NCBI RefSeq assembly: GCF_964056675.1
Contig: NZ_OZ060371.1
Location: forward strand, 372,001-436,000
From: Buchnera aphidicola (Anoecia corni)
Lineage (GTDB): Bacteria; Pseudomonadota; Gammaproteobacteria; Enterobacterales; Enterobacteriaceae
DNA length: 64,000 bases
Direction of reading: 5' to 3'
Part shown: one piece after another, positions 9,475 through 18,380 of the stretch
How the letters are laid out: each line of letters opens with the position of its first letter
Numbering within the stretch: the first letter of the stretch is position 1
Notes under the pieces: generated by a model
Database searches by the model: none
Seen by the model: only the letters and a program-made list of their open reading frames with translations
What the model was told of the DNA's origin: nothing
Program-made: the position numbers and the translations under genes

Positions 9475-10436
9475 TTAGGATTTATAACTAAAGTATTGTT
9501 TTAAATAGTCAATAATTAAATTCATATCTTGAGGAAGATTAACAGTATAAGACATAAATACATTTGTCATAGGATGATAAAACTGAATTGTTTTAGCATG
9601 TAATAGAGGTCTAGAGACATAATTAGTAAAACAAGCTAAAATTTTTTTAGAAATTTTTTTACTTTTTTTTGAAAAATATACATTATCTCCTAAAATAGGA
9701 TGTTTTATGTGTAGCATATGAACTCGGATTTGGTGAGTTCTTCCTGTTTCTAATTGTACTTTTACATGTGAACAATGATGAAATTGTTCAATAACTATAA
9801 AACGTGTAGTAGCCTTTTTTCCTTTTATATTAACTGACATTAATTTTCTTTGAACATTATGTCTAGAAATAGGTTTATTTATAACTCCTATTTTTGGTGG
9901 TTTTCCAAACACAATTGTTTCATATATTCTAGTAATTTTTCTTAATTTTAATAACCCGACCAATTTATAGTACGAAGATATAGTTTTTGCAACTACTAGT
10001 AATCCTGTTGTATCTTTATCTAATCGATGGACAATACCTACTCTCGGAATTTTTAGTAAGTTGTGATTTTTATATATCAAACCATTAGCTAATGTTTTAT
10101 TTGGATGTCCAGGACCAGGATATACAACCATTCCTCTTTTTTTATTTATAATCAATAAGTGTTCATCTTCGTAAATAACTGACAAATTTAGATTTTCAGG
10201 TTCAATTGAATTATTTTCAGTTACATCGATTATAGTAGTAATTATATCTTTTAAAAAAATTTTTTTTTAGGTTTAGTGCTAATTAAACCATTTACACTAA
10301 CTTTTTTTGTTAAAATACATTTTTTAAAATATGAACGAGAATATTCTGGCAAATTCATTGATAAAACTTTGTCTAATCTTGTATCTTTATTTGGTAAAGA
10401 AAAAACAGTAAACATTCGATAAGTAGAATTATTCAT
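9475..10436 (-). pseudogene. rluD: 23S rRNA pseudouridine synthase RluD, frameshifted at a poly(A) tract
   Basis: RluD makes pseudouridines 1911, 1915 and 1917 in helix 69 of 23S rRNA. The gene is in two frames: an N-terminal S4-like part (10436 to about 10253, with RLDKVLSMNLPEYSRS and VNGLISTKPKKK) and the catalytic part (to 9475, with HRLDKDTTGLLVVAK and ETGRTHQIRVHM). On the coding strand the break falls in 9 A followed by 7 T (10253-10268). One extra base there joins the frames through KPKKKIFLKDIITT and gives 320 residues (E. coli 326). All catalytic motifs are intact. Either it is a recent pseudogene, it is rescued by slippage, or the tract is miscalled. Confidence 0.88.
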
Positions 10437-10782
10437 TATTTCCTTTAAATAACAAGTTTGTCTATATGTTTATAGAATATAAATGGTAATAATAATTGGA
10501 ATATATTATTAATATTATTAATATAAAATCTTTTAATAAAAAAATATTATATATGCAAAATATTTTATAGATATTTTATATAAAAATAAAAACCAAATTA
10601 TGAAACGTGATTATATATATATGTTTATAATTTAACTTTAATTTAATTTTTTTAATTAAAAATTATTTTTTTGATAAAATAGTAAAATTTATGAATTTTA
10701 ATTAAACATCTATGTTTCAAAATTATATTAGACGTTAAATACTACTTAATATTAAATGCATAAAATTTTAAATAGGAATTAT
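10437..10782. other. Divergent spacer rluD/alaS
   Basis: 346 bp of very A+T-rich DNA between divergent genes. It should hold both promoters. No gene, remnant or striking hairpin was seen. Confidence 0.5.
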
Positions 10783-13437
10783 ATGAATATAAGTTCTAAT
10801 ACTATACGTAACATATTTTTAAATTTTTTTTTAAAAAAAAATCATTGTATTTTTCCTGGAAGTCCATTAGTTTCAAATAATGATCCTTCTTTGTTATTTA
10901 CTAATGCAGGTATGAATCAGTTCAAAGATGTATTTTTAGGAAAAAAAAAATCTCAACATTCTAGAATTGTTACTGTGCAACAGTGTTTAAGAACAGGTGG
11001 AAAACATAATGATTTAAACAATGTTGGATTTAACTCTAGACATCATACATTTTTTGAAATGCTAGGAAATTTTAGTTTTAATGGTTATTTTAAGGAAGAA
11101 GCAATTTCTTATGCATGGGAACTATTAACTAGTCCTAACTATTTTAATTTACCTAAAGAAAAACTTTGGATTACTACCTATGCTCAAGATCAACAAACTT
11201 ATAATATTTGGAAAAAAAAATTTAATATTCCATTAGATAAATTAATAAAAATAAGTGATAAAAAAAATGAAAAATATAAGTCTGATAATTTTTGGCAAAT
11301 GAGTTCTACAGGGCCTTGTGGTCCTTCAACTGAAATTTTTTTTGACAAAGGTAGTCATTTAAAGGGTTATCCTCCAGGTTCAAATTATAACACAGGTGAT
11401 CGATTTATTGAAATTTGGAATTTAGTTTTTATACAGTTTAACAGAATTAACAAAGATCATTTAATTCCTTTACCTAATGTATTAATAGATACAGGAATGG
11501 GATTAGAAAGAATCGTTTCTATTATTCAAAAAGTTGATTCAGCATATGAAACCGACTTATTTTTATTTTTAATAAAAAAAATTATAGATATGTCTAAAAC
11601 AAGTAATTTTAATAATTCTTCTATAAGAATTATAGCTGATCATGTACGATCTTCTGTATTTATTATTTCAAACGGTATTGTTCCATCTAACGAAAGACAG
11701 GGTTATGTTTTAAGACGAATATTACGAAGAGCTATAAGACATGGAAATAAAATAGGAATAAAGGATTTATTTTTTTATAAATTAGCTTCTTTTTTTATTG
11801 AGAAAATAAAAAAAAATAATATTTTATTATCAGAAAAAAAAGATTTTATTATACAAATAATTAAAAAAGAAGAAGAACAGTTTTTTTATGTTTTAGAAAA
11901 AGGATTATTTCTATTAAAAGAAAAATTTAAACATATAAAAAATAATACTTTAGATGGAAAATCTTTATTTTCTATGTATGATACTTATGGTTTTCCAATT
12001 GACTTAGTTACAGATATTTGCAAAGAAAATAATTTTCAAATTGATTTAATTCAATTCAATAATCTAATGGATCGACAAAAAAATAGAGCAAGAAAGAATA
12101 ATAATTTTTTTCAAACAAATAACTTAAAGTTAAAGTCAAAAACTTCATCTTTGTTTCAAGGATATACAGATACTAAAATTAAATCTGAAATAAAAGAAAT
12201 TTTTATAAATCAAAAACTAAAAAAAAAATTAAGGTTAGGAGAACAAGGGATAATTATCTTAGATAAAACAACGTTTTACCCTGAATCAGGAGGACAAATA
12301 GGAGATTTAGGAAAAATTTTTTTAAAAAATAGCGTTTTCTTAGTAAAAGATACAAAAAAATATGGAAAAGCAATAGGACATATTGGACAAGTTATTAAAG
12401 GATCATTTGCTATAAATGATATGGTTGATGTACAAGTAGATAAAAAAAAGAGACACTCGATTCAATGCAATCATACTTCAACTCATTTATTACATGCATC
12501 GTTACGATTAGTTATTGGAAAACATGTTGAACAAAAAGGTTCTTTAGTAGAAGAAAAATACTTAAGATTTGACTTTGTTAATATTGAAATATTAGATTCA
12601 GAAAAAATTTCTATTTTAGAAAGATTAATAAATGAAAAAATTCGGGAAAATATTTGCATAAAAACTAAAATTGTAAAATTTAATAATATAAATAAAGAAA
12701 ATGTAATATTGTTGCCTAATTTAAAATATAGTACCAACGTCAGAGTATTATCTATAGGAGATTTTTCTAAAGAATTATGTGGTGGAACACATGTGAATTA
12801 TACAGGAGAAATAGGTACTTTTAAAATAACAAATGTATCAAATGTAGGTGCTGGAATATCTAGAATAGAAGCTGTCACTGGTAATCAAGCAATTTTAGAT
12901 ATGCAAATAAAAAACAATATTTTAAAAAAAATTGCGGGATTTTTAAAAACTAATGTTAATAATATAGAAAAAAAAATTATTCAATTAATTAAAAACAATT
13001 TTGAATTAGAAAAAATTCATGAAGAAAATATAAATAAAAAAATAAAAAAGATAAGTAGACAATTAATAAAAAACGTTTTTATTATAAATAATAATAAAAT
13101 TATTATAGAATATATACATATAAATGATCATAAAGTTATAAAAAAAATAATATCTATTATTTATCAAGTATTAAATAAAGGTATAATAATTATATTTTAT
13201 AGTGTAGATGGAAAAATGTATTTTCATGTAAAAGTCACCAAAAATATTCTTTATATAATTAATGCGGTTGATTTAACAAATAAAATAGCTATAGATATAA
13301 ATGGAAAAGGAGGAGGGAAAAAAGAATCAGCATCAGGTTTTGGAGATAATGTAGAAGATTGTTCTATCTTTTTAAAAAAAATAAAAGATTATGTTATTAA
13401 AAATATATATAAGTATTGCTCTTTTAAAAATAATTAA
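10783..13437 (+). CDS. alaS: Alanyl-tRNA synthetase
   Basis: Charges tRNA-Ala; 884 residues from the ATG at 10783 (E. coli 876). An ATG nine codons upstream is possible, but the inner one has AGGA at 10774-10777 and aligns with the family start. The class II core shows SLLFTNAGMNQFKDVFLG, FFEMLGNFSFNGYFKEEA and TGMGLERI. The editing domain is complete, with HTSTHLLH and CGGTH metal ligands, unlike LeuRS in this window. The C-Ala domain ends with NGKGGGKKESASG. It stands directly upstream of csrA, as in E. coli. Confidence 0.97.
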   Translation: MNISSNTIRNIFLNFFLKKNHCIFPGSPLVSNNDPSLLFTNAGMNQFKDVFLGKKKSQHSRIVTVQQCLRTGGKHNDLNNVGFNSRHHTFFEMLGNFSFNGYFKEEAISYAWELLTSPNYFNLPKEKLWITTYAQDQQTYNIWKKKFNIPLDKLIKISDKKNEKYKSDNFWQMSSTGPCGPSTEIFFDKGSHLKGYPPGSNYNTGDRFIEIWNLVFIQFNRINKDHLIPLPNVLIDTGMGLERIVSIIQKVDSAYETDLFLFLIKKIIDMSKTSNFNNSSIRIIADHVRSSVFIISNGIVPSNERQGYVLRRILRRAIRHGNKIGIKDLFFYKLASFFIEKIKKNNILLSEKKDFIIQIIKKEEEQFFYVLEKGLFLLKEKFKHIKNNTLDGKSLFSMYDTYGFPIDLVTDICKENNFQIDLIQFNNLMDRQKNRARKNNNFFQTNNLKLKSKTSSLFQGYTDTKIKSEIKEIFINQKLKKKLRLGEQGIIILDKTTFYPESGGQIGDLGKIFLKNSVFLVKDTKKYGKAIGHIGQVIKGSFAINDMVDVQVDKKKRHSIQCNHTSTHLLHASLRLVIGKHVEQKGSLVEEKYLRFDFVNIEILDSEKISILERLINEKIRENICIKTKIVKFNNINKENVILLPNLKYSTNVRVLSIGDFSKELCGGTHVNYTGEIGTFKITNVSNVGAGISRIEAVTGNQAILDMQIKNNILKKIAGFLKTNVNNIEKKIIQLIKNNFELEKIHEENINKKIKKISRQLIKNVFIINNNKIIIEYIHINDHKVIKKIISIIYQVLNKGIIIIFYSVDGKMYFHVKVTKNILYIINAVDLTNKIAIDINGKGGGKKESASGFGDNVEDCSIFLKKIKDYVIKNIYKYCSFKNN

Positions 13438-13617
13438 ATTTAAAATAAATATCATGTTTAAGTTCTATTTGATATAATAAAAAAAAATTTTAAATAAACT
13501 TAGATTTTTTATGGTTAATATTTTATATATAAATAGTTTAATTGGTTATTAAACAATAAATATTTTAAATTGGAAATAGTCGTATATTATAGTCTAAAAC
13601 GTTTCAAGGAGTAGGGA

Positions 13618-13794
13618 ATGTTAATTTTAACTCGACGAGTCGGTGAAACATTAATTATTGGTGATGAAATAACAGTGACTGTATTAGGTGTAAAAGGAAA
13701 TCAAGTGCGAATTGGAGTCAATGCTCCAAAAAAAGTTTCTATACATAGAGAAGAAATATACGAACGTATTCAAGCTGAAAAAAAACAAAATTAA
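13618..13794 (+). CDS. csrA: Carbon storage regulator CsrA
   Basis: Small dimeric RNA-binding translational regulator that binds GGA motifs; 58 residues (E. coli 61). It reads [16 protein letters not shown], then [16 protein letters not shown] and [17 protein letters not shown], nearly identical to E. coli, including R44 and the central GGA-binding strands; only the last few residues differ. It has a strong AAGGAG site at 13606-13611, six bases before the ATG. The ribosome-binding region itself carries two GGA triplets (13608-13610 and 13615-13617), so autoregulation by CsrA is possible. It follows alaS and precedes the tRNA pair, the ancestral order. Confidence 0.97.
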   Translation: MLILTRRVGETLIIGDEITVTVLGVKGNQVRIGVNAPKKVSIHREEIYERIQAEKKQN

Positions 13795-13952
13795 TATGTA
13801 ATATAGATAAGAATAGTAATTTTTATTAATAGTAATTCAAATATTTTTTCTATGTGTTAAAATAATTACATGTTGATTGAATATGTTTATTAACGATAAA
13901 TATTTGTATTATTTGTAACAACAAATATAAAAATAGTTGAGATAAAAAATTA

Positions 13953-13982
13953 TTGACTTATTGAATAAAAAAGTAATATATT
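13953..13982 (+). promoter_or_regulatory. Candidate sigma-70 promoter of the tRNA-Ser/tRNA-Arg unit
   Basis: TTGACT at 13953-13958 (one mismatch to the -35 consensus) and TATATT at 13977-13982 (one mismatch to the -10) are 18 bases apart. They lie 33 bp before the mature tRNA-Ser 5' end. TTGAC is uncommon in this base composition, which supports the call, but it rests on sequence alone. Confidence 0.45.
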
Positions 13983-14015
13983 AAGCATATTAATATTAAA
14001 AAATTATGTGATGTT

Positions 14016-14104
14016 GGTGAGATGGCCGAGAGGTTGAAGGCGTTCCCCTGCTAAGGGAATATATAGATAAATCTGTATCGAGGGTTCGAATCCCTCTCTC
14101 ACCG
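14016..14104 (+). tRNA. tRNA-Ser, anticodon GCU
   Basis: An 89-base class II tRNA with acceptor GGTGAGA/TCTCACC, discriminator G, anticodon loop CTGCTAA (anticodon GCT, reading AGC/AGU), a long variable arm and a GGTTCGAATCC T-loop. No CCA is encoded. It pairs with tRNA-Arg 4 bp downstream, as in the E. coli serV-argV region next to csrA. Confidence 0.97.
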
Positions 14105-14108
14105 AAAA

Positions 14109-14182
14109 GCATCCGTAGCTTAGATGGATAGAGCACTCGGCTACGAACCGAGAGGTCGGAGGTTCGAATCCTTCCGGATGTA
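14109..14182 (+). tRNA. tRNA-Arg, anticodon ACG
   Basis: A 74-base tRNA, nearly identical to E. coli tRNA-Arg(ACG): GCATCCGTAGCTTAG, anticodon loop CTACGAA, T-arm GGAGGTTCGAATCCTTC. A34 should be edited to inosine by TadA to read CGU/CGC/CGA. The first acceptor pair is G1-U72 where E. coli has G-C, and the T-stem has one G-U pair. No CCA is encoded. Confidence 0.97.
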
Positions 14183-14492
14183 GTAGACATATAAATTTAT
14201 ATAAAATATAAAATTTGTACTGCTTCCATAATAATTATATATATGCATAAATTTTAACGTGATTAACTGTTTGTTATGAATGTATTCTAATTTTATTTTT
14301 TAATAAAATGTTATAAAAATTACTCTATTTATAATACTAAATAACTAGTATATAAAAAATATATAAGTTAGCAGTTAAATTAACTTATTATTCCAATTAA
14401 AATATAAAGAAATTTATATAATGTTTTAACTTAATTTATGTATCTAAAAAACGTTCAATTATATCAAAAAAATTAAAGCTAAAAATTATTTA
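14183..14492. other. Spacer tRNA-Arg to rsmE with a hairpin
   Basis: 310 bp without a gene. A perfect 8-bp inverted repeat, ATAAGTTA at 14363-14370 and TAACTTAT at 14381-14388 with a 10-base loop, lies in the right half. It is 180 bp after the tRNA pair, which is far for a tRNA terminator, and I see no U-run. No gene remnant was recognised. Confidence 0.4.
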
Positions 14493-15223
14493 ATGAGAAT
14501 TCCAAGAATATATCAATTTAAAAAACTGTCTGTCACTGATTCTATCGTTTTACATGAAAAAAAAATAGTTCATTATATAAAAAATGTATTAAAAAAAAAA
14601 AAAACGATTACATAAAATTATTTAACAACAAAAATATTATATTTTTAGCAACAATTCAATTCATTTCTAAAGAATTAATTGCTTTAAAGATCATTAATTG
14701 TACTAGTGAAAACAATGAATCAAACTTGTATTTACATTTAGGACAAATAATTTCAAAAAATAAAAATATGGATATGATTATTCAAAAATCAGTAGAACTA
14801 GGAGTTTCTAAAATTACTCCTATTTTTAATAAATTATTAAAAAACATTTTAAATAAAGATTACATATATAAAAAAATGAAACATTGGAAAGAGATCATTA
14901 TTTCATCCTGTCAACAATGTGAAAGAAACATTGTTCCAGAAATAGATGAACCACAATGTTTAAAAAAATGGATAAAAGAAGATAAAAAAGAAAAAAAATT
15001 TTTTTTTGAAAAAAGTGGAAAATATAGCATCAACAATTTAGATCAGAATATAAATAAAGTTAGAATTTTAATAGGATCAGAATACGGATTTTCTAAAAAA
15101 GATAAAATGTATTTGTTAAAAAACGGATTTAGTAGTTTGTCTTTAGGCTCTAGAACTTTAAGAATGGAAACTGCGGCAATTTCTGCTATTTCTTGTCTAC
15201 AACTAAAATTTGGTGATTTTTAA
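14493..15223 (+). pseudogene. rsmE: 16S rRNA m3U1498 methyltransferase RsmE, frameshifted at a poly(A) tract
   Basis: RsmE methylates U1498 of 16S rRNA. It starts MRIPRIYQFKKLS as in E. coli and runs in frame to VLKKKK, where 14 A (14591-14604) break the frame. One added A restores NDYIKLFNNKNIIFLATI and the rest, giving 243 residues, the E. coli length. The SPOUT domain shows LYLHLGQ, QKSVELGVSKITP and METAAISAI. Two SAM-knot motifs are eroded: GPEGG reads GSEYG and LGPRVLRTETA reads LGSRTLRMETA. Like rluD, it is an rRNA modification enzyme broken only in a homopolymer. It could be decaying or rescued by transcript slippage. Confidence 0.88.
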
Positions 15224-15304
15224 ATTTTCTTATAACAAACTCAATAAAATATTTTCAGTAAAAAATATAAATTATAAAACATAGTATATAGCTCAATGAG
15301 CTAG

Positions 15305-15979
15305 TTAACTATTTTTATTATTTTTTTTTAAAATTTTTATTCCCAATTTTCCAGAAATAATGCAAATATCTGCTGATTGTTTTGCAAATAATCCAACTGT
15401 AACAATTCCTGGATATGAATTTAATTTTTCTTCTAGTTTTAGAACGTTGTTAATTTTTAAATTATATGCATCAATTATTTTATTTCCATAATCTGTAGTA
15501 AAATTTTTTCTAAGTATTGGAAAACAACCTAAACTAATTAATTTTTTTTTAATATGAGAAACGCTCATAGGAACTACTTCTATAGGAATAGGAAATTTCC
15601 CTAATTTTTTTACTATTTTACTGTCATCAACGATACAAATGAATTGTTTAGACTTTGAAGCAAGAATTTTTTCTCCAGTTAAAGCACCTCCACCTCCTTT
15701 AATCATCATTAAGTTATAGTCAATTTCATCTGCACTATCAATATATACGTCGATTTTTTCAACATTGTTACAATTTAAAATACAGAATTGATATTTTTTT
15801 AGAATATTTAAAGAATGAATGGAACTAGATACAACACCTGTAATACAATGTTTTAATTTTCTTAAATATTTAATAAAATGAAGTATTGTGCTACCTGTTC
15901 CTATTCCTATTATTGAATTTTTTTTTATATAATTCATTGAAAATAATGAAGCTGAACTCTTGTATTTTTCTTGATACAA
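15305..15979 (-). CDS. rpiA: Ribose-5-phosphate isomerase A
   Basis: Interconverts ribose 5-phosphate and ribulose 5-phosphate in the pentose phosphate pathway. The phosphate loop GIGTGSTILHFI, YIDSADEID with the two Asp, KGGGGALTGEKI and GKFPIPIEVVPM are intact. I place the start at a TTG (15979): AGGAG sits 8 bases upstream at 15988-15992, and the resulting 20-residue lead before SIIGIGTGST aligns without gaps to the E. coli start. That gives 224 residues (E. coli 219). The ATG at 16039 would add a hydrophobic 20-residue extension unlike the family. It lies downstream of the tRNA-Gln genes and converges on rsmE. Confidence 0.95.
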   Translation of the reverse strand: MYQEKYKSSASLFSMNYIKKNSIIGIGTGSTILHFIKYLRKLKHCITGVVSSSIHSLNILKKYQFCILNCNNVEKIDVYIDSADEIDYNLMMIKGGGGALTGEKILASKSKQFICIVDDSKIVKKLGKFPIPIEVVPMSVSHIKKKLISLGCFPILRKNFTTDYGNKIIDAYNLKINNVLKLEEKLNSYPGIVTVGLFAKQSADICIISGKLGIKILKKNNKNS

Positions 15980-16061
15980 ATTATTTACTCCTATTTTTAA
16001 TGAGTAAAATAGATATAACATTAAATATATGTGATACATTTTATTTTTTAATAAAAATGTA

Positions 16062-16132
16062 CTGGGGTACCTGGATTTGAACCAGGGATGCCGATATCAA
16101 AAACCGGTGCCTTACCACTTGGCTATACCCCA
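16062..16132 (-). tRNA. tRNA-Gln, anticodon UUG (copy 1)
   Basis: A 71-base tRNA with acceptor TGGGGTA/TACCCCA, discriminator G, anticodon loop TTTTGAT (TTG) and T-arm CTGGTTCAAATCCAG. It is identical to the copy at 16191-16261. The variable region is CATC where the E. coli gene has CATTC, one base shorter. No CCA is encoded. It is last in the Met-Leu-Gln-Gln unit, matching the E. coli metT-leuW-glnU-glnW order. Confidence 0.97.
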
Positions 16133-16190
16133 ATCGGTTTTTTTATAAAAAATAAGTATTATTTTAAACAATACTAATTATTTATTAATT

Positions 16191-16261
16191 CTGGGGTACC
16201 TGGATTTGAACCAGGGATGCCGATATCAAAAACCGGTGCCTTACCACTTGGCTATACCCCA
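16191..16261 (-). tRNA. tRNA-Gln, anticodon UUG (copy 2)
   Basis: A perfect duplicate of the neighbouring tRNA-Gln gene, separated from it by 58 bp of unrelated A+T-rich sequence. Same anticodon TTG, discriminator G, shortened variable loop and no encoded CCA. The order matches glnU-glnW of E. coli, so ancestral retention with homogenisation is as likely as a recent duplication. Confidence 0.97.
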
Positions 16262-16314
16262 TTTTTAAATATATAAATACAAAAAACTATTTAAAAAATT
16301 AATATCATGTTATA

Positions 16315-16396
16315 TACGGAAGGCGAGACTTGAACTCGCATACTTTTCAGTGCCAGAACCTAAATCTGGTGCGTCTACCAATTTCGCCACTTCCGC
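16315..16396 (-). tRNA. tRNA-Leu, anticodon UAG
   Basis: An 82-base class II tRNA: GCGGAAGTGGCGAAATTGG, anticodon loop TTTAGGT (TAG), a variable arm and T-loop GAGTTCAAGTCTC. It closely follows E. coli leuW. The first acceptor pair is G1-U72 in place of G-C. Discriminator is A; no CCA is encoded. It is second in the tRNA unit. Confidence 0.97.
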
Positions 16397-16442
16397 TTAT
16401 GTTTATATACATATTGTATAAATTGACTAGGAATATATTTTT

Positions 16443-16516
16443 TAGCTACGATGGGATTTGAACCCATTACCTCAGCGTTATGAGTGCTGCGCTCTAACCT
16501 ATTGAGCTACGTAGCT
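16443..16516 (-). tRNA. tRNA-Met, elongator, anticodon CAU
   Basis: A 74-base tRNA: AGCTACGTAGCTCAATAGG, anticodon loop CTCATAA (CAT), T-arm TGGGTTCAAATCCCA. The acceptor starts A1-U72, so it lacks the C1xA72 mismatch of the initiator. Its place ahead of tRNA-Leu(UAG) and tRNA-Gln matches metT, which argues for Met rather than lysidine-type tRNA-Ile. The last anticodon-stem pair (31-39) is an A-C mismatch where E. coli has A-U. No CCA is encoded. Confidence 0.93.
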
Positions 16517-16691
16517 GTTTAAATTTATTTAATAAAATTAAATATATAGTATATTTATGATATTGTACCATAATATAAATCAATAAAGGAATAAAAAATG
16601 TTTTAAGTTTACAATAAAACTATTGCTTTGTTTATTTAATATTAACTAAAAATTATTATAAATTTATAATTTATTGTTTTTGAGGGAAAAT

Positions 16692-18380
16692 ATGAAAAAT
16701 ACATATAATAATAATTTTATTGAAAAAATAATTAGTAAAGATTTAAAAAATAAAATTCATAAAAAAATACGAACGCGATTTCCTCCTGAACCTAACGGTT
16801 ATTTACATATTGGTCATGCCAAATCTATATATTTAAATTTTTATCTAGCAAAAAAATTTAATGGACGTTTTCATTTAAGATTTGATGACACTAATCCGAT
16901 AAAAGAAAAAATATCTTATGTAAAAGCTATTAAAAAAGATTTAACATGGTTAGGATGTATATGGGATGGAAGTGAAAAATATACTTCTAGATATTTTAAT
17001 TATTTATATGAATATGCTATAGAACTGATTAAAAAAGGTTTAGCTTACGTTGATAAACTAAAAAAAAACGAAATAAAAAAATATCGCGGTACATTAATTA
17101 AACCAGGAACTAATAGTCCTTACAGAAATCACACTATAGAAGAAAATTTATTTTTATTTAAAAAAATGAAGAATGGCGAATTTTCTGAAGGAAATGCATG
17201 TTTACGTGCTAAAATAGATATGAAATCTTCATTTATAGTAATGAGAGATCCTATTTTGTACCGTATTATATTTTCGAATCATCATCAAACTACAAATACT
17301 TGGTGTATTTATCCTACTTATGATTTTGCTCATTGTATATCAGATGCTATAGAACATATTACACATTCTTTGTGTACTTTAGAATTTCAAGATAATAGAA
17401 GACTATATAATTGGATTTTAGATAATATATCTATTAAATATAAACCTAAACAATACGAATTTTCAAAATTAAACATAGAATATTCAGTCTTATCTAAGAG
17501 AAAACTGAAAACTATTATTGAAAAAAAAATAGTAAATAATTGGGATGATCCAAGATTACTTACTATTTCAGGATTAAAACGAAGAGGATATACTCCTGAA
17601 TCGATAAAAAACTTTTGTATGAAAATCGGAATTACTAAACAAGAAAATTCAGTTCAATTATCATTACTAGAATCTTGTATTCGATCAGATTTAAACGTGA
17701 GAGCTCCTAGAATAATGGCTATATTAGATCCAATTAAAATAATAATATACAATATGAATGATTCTCAAAAAGAAATTATAACTGTTCCCAATCATCCTAA
17801 CAACAAAAAAATGGGAAATAGAAAATATATATTTTCAAAAGAAATATATATAGATAGATCTGATTTTAATGAGAAAAAAAGTAATAATAATATAAAATTA
17901 TCTTATGGAACGTTTATTCGACTTAGATATGCGTACGTTATTACAGTTACTGAGATTAAAAAAGATAATTTTGGTAAAATTGTTTGTTTAATTTGTAAAT
18001 ATGATAAAAATACGTTTCGTAAAAATCCTACAAAATATCGTATTAGTGGAATTATTCATTGGATTGCAAAAGAAAATATTTTAAACGCTGTATTTAACAT
18101 TTATAAACCTTTATTTAGAATCAAAAAACCTGATTTAGAAAAAACATATTTACCATTTATAAATGAAAATTCATTAGTAAAAAAAAATGGAATAGTAGAA
18201 AAAAGTATTATTTTCAATAGTAAAAACAATTTTTATCAATTTGAAAGAGTAGGATATTTTTGTATTGATAAAGACAGTTTAGATAAATTAAATGTAAAAA
18301 ATCATATAATTACTTTTAATAGAATAGTTACATTAAAGGAAAGAAAAAATAATAAATTGTTAAAAAAACAACAACGTTAA
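16692..18380 (+). CDS. glnS: Glutaminyl-tRNA synthetase
   Basis: Charges tRNA-Gln, two genes for which lie just upstream; 562 residues (E. coli 554). RFPPEPNGYLHIGHAKS holds the HIGH motif and VLSKRK the KMSKS equivalent (MSKRK in E. coli). RFDDTNP, CLRAKIDM, RDPILYRI and THSLCTLEFQDNRRLYNW show the catalytic and tRNA acceptor-binding parts; the C-terminal anticodon-binding beta barrels are also present. The ATG at 16692 is chosen over an in-frame TTG six codons upstream because GAGGGA lies just before it. Confidence 0.97.
   Translation: MKNTYNNNFIEKIISKDLKNKIHKKIRTRFPPEPNGYLHIGHAKSIYLNFYLAKKFNGRFHLRFDDTNPIKEKISYVKAIKKDLTWLGCIWDGSEKYTSRYFNYLYEYAIELIKKGLAYVDKLKKNEIKKYRGTLIKPGTNSPYRNHTIEENLFLFKKMKNGEFSEGNACLRAKIDMKSSFIVMRDPILYRIIFSNHHQTTNTWCIYPTYDFAHCISDAIEHITHSLCTLEFQDNRRLYNWILDNISIKYKPKQYEFSKLNIEYSVLSKRKLKTIIEKKIVNNWDDPRLLTISGLKRRGYTPESIKNFCMKIGITKQENSVQLSLLESCIRSDLNVRAPRIMAILDPIKIIIYNMNDSQKEIITVPNHPNNKKMGNRKYIFSKEIYIDRSDFNEKKSNNNIKLSYGTFIRLRYAYVITVTEIKKDNFGKIVCLICKYDKNTFRKNPTKYRISGIIHWIAKENILNAVFNIYKPLFRIKKPDLEKTYLPFINENSLVKKNGIVEKSIIFNSKNNFYQFERVGYFCIDKDSLDKLNVKNHIITFNRIVTLKERKNNKLLKKQQR

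Noticed and set aside
12483..12737. Minus-strand ORF inside alaS
   Set aside because: Shadow of the AlaRS editing domain; no recognisable protein.
13996..14190. ORF on the minus strand over the tRNA-Ser/tRNA-Arg pair
   Set aside because: It is the known artefact of translating tRNA genes antisense (RIRTSDLSVRSRV-type peptide); both tRNAs fold fully.
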